The notes under the pieces are model-generated. The model was given only the letters and a program-made list of their open reading frames with translations, ran no database searches and was not told the origin of the DNA. A DNA stretch of 64,000 nucleotides from Candidatus Gastranaerophilales bacterium (lineage in GTDB: Bacteria; Cyanobacteriota; Vampirovibrionia; Gastranaerophilales; Gastranaerophilaceae), in assembly GCA_944324225.1 (NCBI GenBank), contig CALUVL010000003.1, positions 62,001 to 126,000 on the forward strand, in the 5' to 3' direction. A program made the translations under genes and the position numbers. Shown piece by piece: positions 8,125 through 16,059 of this stretch; position 1 is the stretch's first letter, and every line of letters begins with the position of its first letter.

Positions 8125-8877
8125 CTAAGCAGAATATCTATATTTGCCAATAATTATCATAATCCATATAGTAAATGAGACTAACAAGATAACAATAAAT
8201 AAAACAGCAACAATAAGACAAGTTATTCTTATAAATTCGCATAAATTGTATATTATTCCGTATCTAAAACGAAAAGGAATATCATTTCTAACAAGAAATG
8301 CTATAACAATTAGTTCAAACATTGCAATAACACTACTACGTGTCAATGTAAGTGATGATATTAAATCGCTTAATAATACAAAAGAAAAAATAAATAACAT
8401 AATTATCAGTAATAAATAACAAGCTGTAATAAATTTATTATTTACCTTAACTGCTAATTTTCCTATTTTTTCTTCTATATTTGTTTTGATTTTATCAATA
8501 TCGATATTAAAAGTTTTAAAAATTTCTAAATGCTTACCCTGTGTATATGTTAGAGCCAGTAGTAAATGTAACTCGGTAATGGGTTGATTTAATTTACAAG
8601 CTTCTAATCCAGCATTTTTTAAAAGTTTTTTCGCATTATCAGTAAATGGGATTTCTATATCTGTGCCTGAACCTTTACCAATAATTTTTTCGACCTCATT
8701 TCGAGTATTTTCAATGCTTAAACCTTGCGAATTTAATATTGATGCTGATGACAAATTTGGACAAAGCAAACCCAACAATATTTGTTCTGTTCCAACAAAA
8801 TTGTGATTAAGTCTCCTTGATTCATCTTGTGCCGACATTATCGTATGTAATGCTTTTTCTGTAAATTTTTCAAACAT
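8125..8877 (-). CDS. ClpC-type N-domain fused to membrane helices
   Basis: A 250-aa protein. Residues 1-140 are two Clp N-domain repeats very like the start of cyanobacterial/Firmicute ClpC: F-T-E-K-A-L, then H-N-F-V-G-T-E-Q-I-L-L-G-L-L, E-V-E-K-I-I-G-K-G-S-G, and a second repeat with I-T-E-L-H-L-L-L-A-L. The AAA+ ATPase modules are absent. Instead residues about 150-245 form three or four hydrophobic helices. Known N-domains bind adaptors, substrates or phospho-arginine; here the domain would be held at the membrane. AGGAAG supports the start. It lies inside the tRNA-Asp islet, just downstream of the tRNA. Its role as adaptor, decoy or sensor is inference. Confidence 0.8.
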   Translation of the reverse strand: MFEKFTEKALHTIMSAQDESRRLNHNFVGTEQILLGLLCPNLSSASILNSQGLSIENTRNEVEKIIGKGSGTDIEIPFTDNAKKLLKNAGLEACKLNQPITELHLLLALTYTQGKHLEIFKTFNIDIDKIKTNIEEKIGKLAVKVNNKFITACYLLLIIMLFIFSFVLLSDLISSLTLTRSSVIAMFELIVIAFLVRNDIPFRFRYGIIYNLCEFIRITCLIVAVLFIVILLVSFTIWIMIIIGKYRYSA

Positions 8878-8891
8878 TTCTACTTCCTAGT

Positions 8892-8913
8892 AAAAAAGCC
8901 CGACTTACGGGCT
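8892..8913 (-). terminator. tRNA-Asp terminator
   Basis: On the minus strand AGCCCG-TAAGT-CGGGCT is followed by six U, directly after the tRNA-Asp 3' end. ClpC-N-like gene 8125-8877 begins only 14 bp further on, so it needs either read-through or a promoter in this short gap. Confidence 0.8.
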
Positions 8914-8940
8914 TCTTTTAATGGCGGGAACGACGAGGCT
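8910..8940. repeat. att-like direct repeat, tRNA-proximal copy
   Basis: An exact 31-bp match to 7809-7839. It spans the 3' end of the tRNA-Asp gene and part of the following terminator. The interval between the copies is the candidate integrated islet. Confidence 0.75.
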
Positions 8941-8999
8941 CGAACTCGCGACCTCATGCGTGACAGGCATGCGCTCTAACCAAACTGAGCTACGCTCCC
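8922..8999 (-). tRNA. tRNA-Asp (GTC)
   Basis: A 78-nt cloverleaf: acceptor GGGAGCG with CGTTCCC, D-arm GCTC/GAGC, anticodon stem CATGC/GCATG with loop CTGTCAC (anticodon GTC), T-arm GCGAG-TTCGAGC-CTCGT, discriminator G and encoded CCA. It is a typical Asp tRNA. Its 3' end has been used as an integration site. Confidence 0.95.
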
Positions 9000-9157
9000 T
9001 TATTTTGTTTTCATTTCGATCGACAATTTTATCCTTATTCCCTAATATTATTTCAGGGGAAACTATTAATCGCCTTTCGACAATTTTTATTATAAAATGC
9101 TGAAAAAAAAAATGCAATACTCTGGCAAAAAAATATATTTTTGTGTTTTACTTGAGT

Positions 9158-9784
9158 ATGATGATTAACAATTACTCCTATACCTCATTTAAAGGTCGTG
9201 CGTCTATTATTAAATATGCTGACAAAATTTGCAGAAGTGTCAATTCCGATTTTCCGCACATTTCTCCTTTTTTGTCATGGCATCAGTATCATGAGCCTTA
9301 TGAACACTACACGGCTTTTATTCCTTATTGGGCAAAACTTGGTGACTTGAGAGATGCTACCAAAGCTACAGATACAGCTTATGACTATTATGATGTGCTT
9401 ATAAAAAAGCTGAAAAGCCATAAATGCGCAAACTGCGGCGATTTGTCAGATATTGTTTATTTAAAGTGTAAAAATAAAAATTTTGAAGATGTCAAGTGTG
9501 TCCAGCTTGGCGGTATAAGTTCTGTTTACCCAAAAAGACAGGTTAAGTATGATCATATTGCTGTAATGTTTAAACATAATAACAAACCTGTTTTGATAGA
9601 TCCTTTGTTTGAATTTGCTGACTTTTTGCCTAATGCACTTTTAAAATATAAAACGATTTTTAAACGCTTTATTCCTGACTTTAATGTAAATTTTGAGTTG
9701 AAGTTGTTTGATTCGGATACCGTTAAAATTCATCCGGATGATTTGCAAGAATTGACTAAAAAATATGAACATTTGATTGGCTAG
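9158..9784 (+). CDS. Cys-His-Asp (transglutaminase/papain-like) protein A
   Basis: A 208-aa protein of unknown function. A possible Cys-His-Asp triad is visible: C-A-N-C-G-D (about 94-99), D-H-I-A-V-M-F (about 131-137) and L-I-D-P-L (about 147-151). This is the order of transglutaminase-like and papain-fold enzymes. The N-terminus has N-N-Y-S-Y-T-S-F-K-G-R, shared in form with the next gene. A GTG at 9143 is possible, but the ATG-ATG at 9158/9161 is preferred because the paralogue starts there; the ribosome site is weak. It is 11 nt from its paralogue and probably co-transcribed. No signal peptide is seen. Confidence 0.7.
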   Translation: MMINNYSYTSFKGRASIIKYADKICRSVNSDFPHISPFLSWHQYHEPYEHYTAFIPYWAKLGDLRDATKATDTAYDYYDVLIKKLKSHKCANCGDLSDIVYLKCKNKNFEDVKCVQLGGISSVYPKRQVKYDHIAVMFKHNNKPVLIDPLFEFADFLPNALLKYKTIFKRFIPDFNVNFELKLFDSDTVKIHPDDLQELTKKYEHLIG

Positions 9785-9795
9785 GAGAAAAGAAT

Positions 9796-10488
9796 ATGCA
9801 AAGTATAAATAATAAAGTTTCATTTACCGGTACAAAGCAGCTTTTAAGAGATGCCGACTGGATTTGTCGAAAAACCACCTCTGCTTTTCCTATGATATCT
9901 CCAACAAAAATCTATTTTTCTAACCCCGATAAAATTGTTAAAAATCCAAAATTTACAAAATTTTTATGGGAAAAGTCAATGCAAATACAGAATGATCGCA
10001 AGGATAGATACTTTCTTAAATCTCCTTTTAAATTTTTATTGGAAGTTCTTTATTCAGTGAGCGTGCATAAGGTTGGAAACTGTGCAGAGGCAACCTCTCT
10101 GGCGGGGATGATTGCGAAGATGAACGGGGTTGAAAATTGTTACAGAATAAGTCTGACTGATTTGAATGAATGCAGTAAGATTGATCATACTGCTTTATTA
10201 ATAACTAAAAAACCAATTAAAAACAGGATTATCAATTCTAAAGAAAGTCTTATAATAGATCCGTGGCTTGGAATATCCGGCAGAGCGGCCGATGTTCTAT
10301 CCAGATATGAAAGTGAATTCCATAAACTGTTGAGGCTTTCTAAAAACTTATCAATAGGTTTTAAGATGTCTGCTTTTGGTAATTTTCAAGATTTGAACTC
10401 TAAGGAAATTGATGTTTTAAGGTTGGTTCATCCTGATTTGGTTTGTAAAAAGAAAGATAATTCAAAAGGTTTTATTCGGTTTGCATAA
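9796..10488 (+). CDS. Cys-His-Asp (transglutaminase/papain-like) protein B
   Basis: A 230-aa paralogue of the preceding gene. Shared marks are the N-N-x-V-S-F-T-G start, A-D-x-I-C-R and F-P-x-I-S-P (about 20-38). The putative triad is G-N-C-A-E-A-T-S-L (Cys about 96), D-H-T-A-L-L-I (His about 124) and I-I-D-P-W-L-G (Asp about 145). The C-A-E context is closer to true transglutaminase-like or arylamine-transferase enzymes than in the first gene. AGGAGAA precedes the ATG. The target could be a host or envelope protein; nothing in the sequence decides this. Confidence 0.7.
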   Translation: MQSINNKVSFTGTKQLLRDADWICRKTTSAFPMISPTKIYFSNPDKIVKNPKFTKFLWEKSMQIQNDRKDRYFLKSPFKFLLEVLYSVSVHKVGNCAEATSLAGMIAKMNGVENCYRISLTDLNECSKIDHTALLITKKPIKNRIINSKESLIIDPWLGISGRAADVLSRYESEFHKLLRLSKNLSIGFKMSAFGNFQDLNSKEIDVLRLVHPDLVCKKKDNSKGFIRFA

Positions 10489-10506
10489 TTAAATTTTAAG
10501 ATACAA

Positions 10507-10533
10507 AAAAGCCGCTTTATAAAAGCGGCTTTT
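10507..10533. terminator. Bidirectional terminator between convergent genes
   Basis: AAAAGCCGCTTT (10507-10518) pairs perfectly with AAAGCGGCTTTT (10522-10533), with A/T runs on both sides. It serves the plus-strand paralogue pair and the minus-strand branching-enzyme gene. Confidence 0.85.
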
Positions 10534-10548
10534 ATTAATTTATTGATT

Positions 10549-12267
10549 TTAGTTATATAATGGAGCGAGTTTTTTCGATTGTTGCGGAATTACGCCTTCT
10601 TCAATTGACTGATAAACTCTGTAATCAATTTCAGGGAAACAGTTATCAATGCTTTCGATTTTTTTAAGTTCATTGTCATCAATATTTCCGCTTTCAATCA
10701 TATCGCAGATTTTTTCAAACCTGTCAACATGTTCTCGGAATCTGTCTGTTGCATAATCTTTAGCCTGCCAGGTTGTAATCAGGAACGGCCAGTCAGAACT
10801 TTGAAGAAGTAGATTTTCTCTTGCCATCTGATTTAAAGCTCTGTGTAATAGTTTATCTTCCGGAATTTCAGGATATTTATCTGCAATTTTATTGATTCTT
10901 TTTTCACATGCATGGATAATAGGCCACATCCATTCAGTCAGATGATTGTTCCATACATAGAAATGACCGCCTTGTCCCCATGAGCTTTCAGGAATTTGAA
11001 TAGCTTCTTTGGGCGGGTAAGTGTGAATATATTCCCCTGCAGTCATTCTTTCAACTTCAGGAAGGTAGGTTGCAAATTTTTTAACAACCTGTTTAATAAA
11101 TTCAACACCTTCAAACCACCAGTGTCCAAAAAGTTCAGTATCAAATGAAACCATTACTAGGCCTTCTTTACCGGTTGCTTTTTTGTAGTCGTTAAGCATG
11201 TGATAAATCAAAGTTGTATAATGATCTGAGTTCTCATTAACTTTATTGAGAGCTAGAACAGGGTCATAAAGCATTTTATCCCCCAGATCTGTTGTTGGAG
11301 AAGTTATTCTCCAGTAGTGCATCCCAGATTTATCATCTTTTCTGTGAAATTCTCTGAAGCATCCGTCGCCAGGGTACCCGTCAGCCGCAGACCATACCTG
11401 ATAGCCGGCTCTGTCGTTTCTGCCCATAACTGCAACCTGAGCATCCGGAAGCCAGTAAGCAGAATATGTATCGTAACCTGTTGCCGGACGTTCCGGAAGC
11501 GGAATATATTCAATATTTCCGTAAACACCGATTACACGTCTGTTACCGATGGAGTTGCCGCCTTCAATAACATGAGATTCTGTGAAGAAGTATTCTATAT
11601 CGTTATTCTGGAGCGTTACTTCAATAGCGGGACGCCAGTGTTTTTTACCGTCTTTTCCGACATATTCATAACCTTGTCTGTATGCGCATTCAGGCAGCCA
11701 GCAGCCGCATGCTTTTTTGCCAAAAAGTCTTTTAGTTGTATCAGAACCAACTTTAAATTGGGCATTCAAGTTGCTGTCTGTGGCCAGAAGCGGAGAAAAA
11801 CCGTGTGTGGCACCGGAAGTTGTAATCTCAATACACCCCAAATCCTGATATTTTTTAAATTGTGCAATTAAGTCCATTCCGTATTTATTAACAAACGAAT
11901 CTTTGATATGATTAAACCAGTCAAAGTAGTATTTAGCAAGGTATTTCAAGTGCTGTGAATGTGCAACTTTCGGATCTGGATATCTTTCCAAATCTTTTGA
12001 AACCTGAGCAATTCTAGAGTCAAGGTATTTGACAAATCCGTGTTTCAGGTATTCATCATTAAGTTGTTCCGCTAGTATCGGAGTAATACCAACGGTAAGT
12101 TTTGCTTTGATACCTTCGTCATAAAGTTCTGAGATAGCATTAAGCAGGGGAACATAGGTTTCTGCCATGCACTCATAAAGGTTTTCTTCCCCGAAAGGCC
12201 ACATGCCGGCTTTTCTGTAATAGGGAAGGTGGCTGTGTAACATAAATACGAATTGTCCTACTGACAT
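10549..12267 (-). CDS. GH57 1,4-alpha-glucan branching enzyme family protein
   Basis: A 572-aa GH57 glycoside hydrolase, probably a glycogen branching enzyme that makes alpha-1,6 branches in the cytosol. GH57 regions appear in order: H-S-H-L-P-Y (start), G-A-T-H-G-F (about 165), W-L-P-E-C-A-Y (about 200, nucleophile Glu) and S-F-D-T-E-L-F-G-H-W-W-F-E (about 380, acid/base Asp). The length is close to cyanobacterial and thermophile GH57 branching enzymes. I moved the start four codons in from the first ATG (12279), because GGAGG sits 5 nt before the ATG at 12267. The alternative, an alpha-amylase of the same family, is less likely. Confidence 0.85.
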   Translation of the reverse strand: MSVGQFVFMLHSHLPYYRKAGMWPFGEENLYECMAETYVPLLNAISELYDEGIKAKLTVGITPILAEQLNDEYLKHGFVKYLDSRIAQVSKDLERYPDPKVAHSQHLKYLAKYYFDWFNHIKDSFVNKYGMDLIAQFKKYQDLGCIEITTSGATHGFSPLLATDSNLNAQFKVGSDTTKRLFGKKACGCWLPECAYRQGYEYVGKDGKKHWRPAIEVTLQNNDIEYFFTESHVIEGGNSIGNRRVIGVYGNIEYIPLPERPATGYDTYSAYWLPDAQVAVMGRNDRAGYQVWSAADGYPGDGCFREFHRKDDKSGMHYWRITSPTTDLGDKMLYDPVLALNKVNENSDHYTTLIYHMLNDYKKATGKEGLVMVSFDTELFGHWWFEGVEFIKQVVKKFATYLPEVERMTAGEYIHTYPPKEAIQIPESSWGQGGHFYVWNNHLTEWMWPIIHACEKRINKIADKYPEIPEDKLLHRALNQMARENLLLQSSDWPFLITTWQAKDYATDRFREHVDRFEKICDMIESGNIDDNELKKIESIDNCFPEIDYRVYQSIEEGVIPQQSKKLAPLYN

Positions 12268-12458
12268 CTTTGCCTCCATTATCTTCTTATTTAGTGAATT
12301 ATTATATAACTATAATCCAACTCTCTTAAAATTATATATACCACAAAAGGCTAAAAAATATAATCCTTAAGAGCTAATTCTCGTGAATAATGTTACAAAA
12401 GTTAAAGTATATTTTTTATATTAGTTTTACATACAAGTTTTATCTGAATTATAGAAAC

Positions 12459-15404
12459 TTAGACATTAAAAAGCCATTCAGGCATTCCCAAATTAATAAG
12501 AGTTTCTTTAAATTCAGCGGAGTACTTGCTCATATCTCCTTGAGCCGCAACTGCAATAAATTCCCGTTTGTCTGTGCCGGCATAATTAATATAAAAGTCA
12601 CTTAATCCGGCATTTTTTAATTCTTCAGCATAGTTGCAGGATTGTAATACTTCATCAAATTTTATAGTTTCATCATTGAATTTCAAGTCATTAGTATGTG
12701 CCATTTCATGCCTTAAAATTTCTCTGAATTCTTCACTTTGATTCTTTTTGCTGATTGGACTGAAAGCAAGTGAACCGTTAAAGTCTGCTTCAGAGTAACC
12801 TCCGGCTGCACCACGTTCAAACCATTCGGCTTTTACGGAGCTGAAATCAATGACAGGCGGCATTTTAGCCTGACCGTTGCTGGCTTTCTGCCATTTGGAT
12901 AAATCCTCTTCTATTGTTGATAATATTTGTTTTGCGTAATTTTCATCAGCCGGTATCATTACTTTGACACCTAATTTTTCGTTCAACTCTTTACATTGAT
13001 TTATTATGGACGGATCAATATTTTGTCTTTCCAGTTCTTTCAAGTAATAATTGTCGTACAGGTGATTTGAAAGTTCTGCGCTTGCGTCACTATTAAAGAA
13101 AGATTTGTCAGTTGAAACATTGTCTTTAAAATATTGCCTCATCGGGTATAATCTGTTTTCGGTTGCGATATCTCTGGTAAGAGCATCCTGAGTTTCATCA
13201 GCGAATTTGTCGAGTTTTTTGCCCGAAAGAATATCTTTTCCCATTATATAGCCGCCGTTAAACGGGATTTCCAGTTTTGAAAATCTTGCCATGGCTGAAA
13301 GATTACCATAGTCTTCTTCTGCTTTGTAAACTGAGTAATGCCCGTTATAAGCATTCACGGTATCAATTGTTTCTTGTAAATGTAATAAAAAGTCTTCATC
13401 TACATTTCCGTTATTTTTGATATAGATATCCAATTGTTCATCAATCAGATCTTTAACTTTTTGATCTTCCACAAGACTGAGGGTTTGGTCTATATCCATA
13501 AATTTTTTAGCCAGATCATCATCAATGTCATCTGTTGAATGTAAAATACTTTCAATACGTGAATTTGAAGCATGATGCATTGAGGCGTATGAATCATTAA
13601 CTTTGACACCAAGTTTTTCAAGCCGTTTTTTTACCAGATTAAGCATTTTAAGGCTGCTTTTATTATTAGTTTGTATATACACCTGTTCTAACTTTTTGAG
13701 TGTTTCTTTGGGATTTTCCAGAGTGTTAGAATATGCTTTTCCAATAATAGCATCCTCTTCGGCCTCAAAAGCTCTCCTTTCTTCTTTTGAAACTTGTCCG
13801 TTTTTTGCCAGATAATTATCTATGGCTGGAGTATGTGTATCAACGACTTTTTGGGGGGCAGCAGACGATGTTCCTGCAGCCGGAGGTGTAGCAGTTGTTT
13901 GTTGAGCCTCAACGGTTGTTGCAGTGGTAGTTTGAGTGGGATTATCTGTCTGCGGAGTGTTGTCCGGTACTTTAGAAATAGTCATGGGAGTATTTGATTT
14001 TCTTGTATTGCCGGATGTTGTAACAACAGTCTGAGGCGTATTTGGTATTTGGGGCGTTGGATTGCCACCGTCTGAACTTATTGAATTTTTTATTTTTTGA
14101 CCGACATCTTTTAGTACTCCTTCGCCTGCAGCACCACCGACGCCGCTCATTGCAGCATTAATTAGGACACCTTCAGTTGAAACTTTGCCTGTTTCTGCAT
14201 ATTCCTGAGCCGCCCCCATACCGACATCACCTGCTGTATTGGCGGCAACTCTGCCTGCTTTAGCGGCGGTTGTTCCGCCTTTAATCGCCGTGCTTGCGAT
14301 TTTACCTACCGCACCACCGGCAACGACCGATGCTCCATCCCAGGCCGCACTTTTTAAAATGTCCTGTAATTCACCATCTTTCAATCCAACGTCGGAGGTA
14401 AGCCTGTCAGATACATTGATTGCTGCACTTGAAGCTGCAGTGCCTGCTGCGGCCATACCTACAGCAGCAATGCCGGTTCCTGCTGTTGCAACCCCGATTG
14501 CGACACCGGCCGCAACTGTTGCAGAGCCTTTAACTACGGTTGCTCCTGTTTGCTGGGATTTGTTATAGTCATTAACACGCTTGTTTATATTGTTTTTTGT
14601 ACCGAATGCTTTCTGGTAATTTTCGTCTGTCGGGTTTTGGACATAATCTGCAATTGCCTGTTGGTTAAATTCCACCCCGAACATACTTTTGAATTTGGCA
14701 TTGAAGTTTTTGTCCCCTTGTTCTACTGCTTTTTGCAGGTTCGCAAGGTCTTTTTTGTATTTTTCAATATCCTTGCTGACTTTAGAGGCACGGTTATCCG
14801 ACCCCCACAAAACACTTATTCCGTCTGCAAAATCTCCAGCCCAGCCGTCTTCAGCGAGCTGGTTCTCAAAGGCTGTTTCCGCATTGTTAACATGAGCCTC
14901 AATGAGTCTAAGAGCAGTATTTTGTGCAACTTTGGGATTGTTTTTAATGGCATCCGTTGCATTTTTTTGAATTACATAGTCTTTATTTAAAAGTTTATTG
15001 TCGTGTGAAAAGATTTGAAGCTGTCCTTTTGAATCCTGAACAATTTTTCTGCCGTTATTGGCTTCGCCGACTACAGTGTATTCATTATTTCCAATTGTAA
15101 TTTTTTCGCCGGCTCCGTTTCTGTTTGTGAGTCCTAAGGATGCAAGTTCTTTATTAAGTTGGTTTTGTTCAGTTTTGTTTTGTTGATTAAAAGTTTGTGT
15201 GCCGGTTTTACCATTAAAAATAGTTTGATTATTAGCGGAAGATGACGTCCGTCCTGCCGCAAGCGAAGCAAAACAAGCAGGTATCTGCCCGCTTTTTATC
15301 ATCTGTGCAACAACCTGGCTGTCACTTACTGAAGCGTTCAGGTTATGTTGCTGTCTGTATTCTGCTATTGCCTGTTTCTGTTGAATTGTTAGTTTCACAG
15401 ACAT
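12459..15404 (-). CDS. Large toxin-like protein with C-terminal HEMAH metalloprotease domain
   Basis: A 981-aa protein of unknown family. The N-terminal 280 residues are polar and helical. Residues about 285-430 are rich in Gly/Ala (V-A-A-G-V-A-I-G-V-A-T-A-G-T-G-I and related), like the glycine-zipper hairpins of polymorphic and pore-forming toxins. Residues about 440-520 are a Pro/Thr linker. The C-terminus has H-E-M-A-H (about 899-903), a zinc-metalloprotease HExxH motif, with R-E-F-I-A-V-A-A-Q-G (about 950) as a plausible third ligand, as in lethal-factor-like proteases. There is no Sec signal. AGGAG precedes the ATG. Its own promoter region (15405-15560) has no neighbouring immunity-like gene. 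Confidence 0.7.
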   Translation of the reverse strand: MSVKLTIQQKQAIAEYRQQHNLNASVSDSQVVAQMIKSGQIPACFASLAAGRTSSSANNQTIFNGKTGTQTFNQQNKTEQNQLNKELASLGLTNRNGAGEKITIGNNEYTVVGEANNGRKIVQDSKGQLQIFSHDNKLLNKDYVIQKNATDAIKNNPKVAQNTALRLIEAHVNNAETAFENQLAEDGWAGDFADGISVLWGSDNRASKVSKDIEKYKKDLANLQKAVEQGDKNFNAKFKSMFGVEFNQQAIADYVQNPTDENYQKAFGTKNNINKRVNDYNKSQQTGATVVKGSATVAAGVAIGVATAGTGIAAVGMAAAGTAASSAAINVSDRLTSDVGLKDGELQDILKSAAWDGASVVAGGAVGKIASTAIKGGTTAAKAGRVAANTAGDVGMGAAQEYAETGKVSTEGVLINAAMSGVGGAAGEGVLKDVGQKIKNSISSDGGNPTPQIPNTPQTVVTTSGNTRKSNTPMTISKVPDNTPQTDNPTQTTTATTVEAQQTTATPPAAGTSSAAPQKVVDTHTPAIDNYLAKNGQVSKEERRAFEAEEDAIIGKAYSNTLENPKETLKKLEQVYIQTNNKSSLKMLNLVKKRLEKLGVKVNDSYASMHHASNSRIESILHSTDDIDDDLAKKFMDIDQTLSLVEDQKVKDLIDEQLDIYIKNNGNVDEDFLLHLQETIDTVNAYNGHYSVYKAEEDYGNLSAMARFSKLEIPFNGGYIMGKDILSGKKLDKFADETQDALTRDIATENRLYPMRQYFKDNVSTDKSFFNSDASAELSNHLYDNYYLKELERQNIDPSIINQCKELNEKLGVKVMIPADENYAKQILSTIEEDLSKWQKASNGQAKMPPVIDFSSVKAEWFERGAAGGYSEADFNGSLAFSPISKKNQSEEFREILRHEMAHTNDLKFNDETIKFDEVLQSCNYAEELKNAGLSDFYINYAGTDKREFIAVAAQGDMSKYSAEFKETLINLGMPEWLFNV

Positions 15405-15560
15405 TTTAAACTCTCCTGTTGGATATAAGACTATTTCCCTGAAAACTTTCAGGCTGAATAATGTATCGGCCTAAAACGAAAAAAAAACATGTAAATTAAT
15501 AAAAAATTTACATAATGTTACAGTTTCAGGTAAAACCTTAACAAAATTACGTATTGATAC

Positions 15561-15589
15561 TTGCAAAATTAATGTATTTTATTTACTAT
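15561..15589 (+). promoter_or_regulatory. Predicted rpsT promoter
   Basis: TTGCAA (15561-15566) and TACTAT (15584-15589) are separated by 17 bp, about 70 nt before the rpsT start. The fit to a sigma-70 promoter is moderate. Confidence 0.45.
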
Positions 15590-15613
15590 AAAAAAGCTCA
15601 CATCCTCAAATGA

Positions 15614-15634
15614 GTCCGGAGTCATTAACCGGAC
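15614..15634 (+). promoter_or_regulatory. rpsT leader hairpin
   Basis: GTCCGG (15614-15619) pairs with CCGGAC (15629-15634) in the mRNA leader between the promoter and the ribosome site. It is a candidate for S20 autoregulation. An apparent in-frame ATG at 15610 lies within this leader and is not used as the start. Confidence 0.4.
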
Positions 15635-15660
15635 GCAAGAGTAAAGAAAGGCAAATTAAA

Positions 15661-15930
15661 ATGGCAAATATTAAATCTTCTAAAAAAAGAGTGTTAATCG
15701 CAGAAAGAAACAGACTTCGCAATGTAGCAATGAAATCTTCTATCAAAACTGCGGTTAAAAAAGTTCTTGAATTGAGCACATCTGATGATAAAGAAGCTTT
15801 GCAGGCAGCATTGTCAAATGCTTACAAACTCTGTGACAAAGCTGTATCAAAAGGTGTATTGCACAAGAACACAGCAGCCAGAAAAAAATCAAGATTAACT
15901 AAAGCTTTGAACAAAATTCAAGCCAAGTAG
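15661..15930 (+). CDS. rpsT: 30S ribosomal protein S20
   Basis: An 89-aa basic protein of the 30S subunit that binds 16S rRNA. M-A-N-I-K-S-S-K-K-R opens the protein, and R-N-x-x-M-K-S-S-I-K-T and H-K-N-T-A-A-R-K-K-S-R-L are S20 signatures. A longer frame begins at 15610, but the ATG at 15661 matches family length and follows GAAAGG. It is a single-gene unit with its own terminator. Confidence 0.97.
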   Translation: MANIKSSKKRVLIAERNRLRNVAMKSSIKTAVKKVLELSTSDDKEALQAALSNAYKLCDKAVSKGVLHKNTAARKKSRLTKALNKIQAK

Positions 15931-15949
15931 TTAAGTAAAAAAAGCAATC

Positions 15950-15983
15950 AGGGTTGTTTCCATAAAGGAAACAGCCCTTTTTT
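15950..15983 (+). terminator. rpsT terminator
   Basis: AGGGTTGTTTCC (15950-15961) pairs with GGAAACAGCCCT (15967-15978) with one mismatch, followed by six T. Confidence 0.9.
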
Positions 15984-16059
15984 AATGTTGTGAATTTATA
16001 TGAATATTTTTAAAAACAGGGTGGTAAAAATTTAAAAAGTGAGTTATAATAATTATGGC

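Noticed and set aside
5185-9000. Prophage
   Set aside because: No capsid, portal, terminase, integrase or lysis gene is present; only fragments and an att-like repeat.
11317-11871. 184-codon plus-strand frame
   Set aside because: Antisense of the GH57 gene, with no ribosome site or recognisable domain.
14239-14568. Ala/Pro-rich plus-strand frame
   Set aside because: It is antisense of the Gly/Ala-rich hairpin region of the 981-aa toxin-like gene; base composition explains it.
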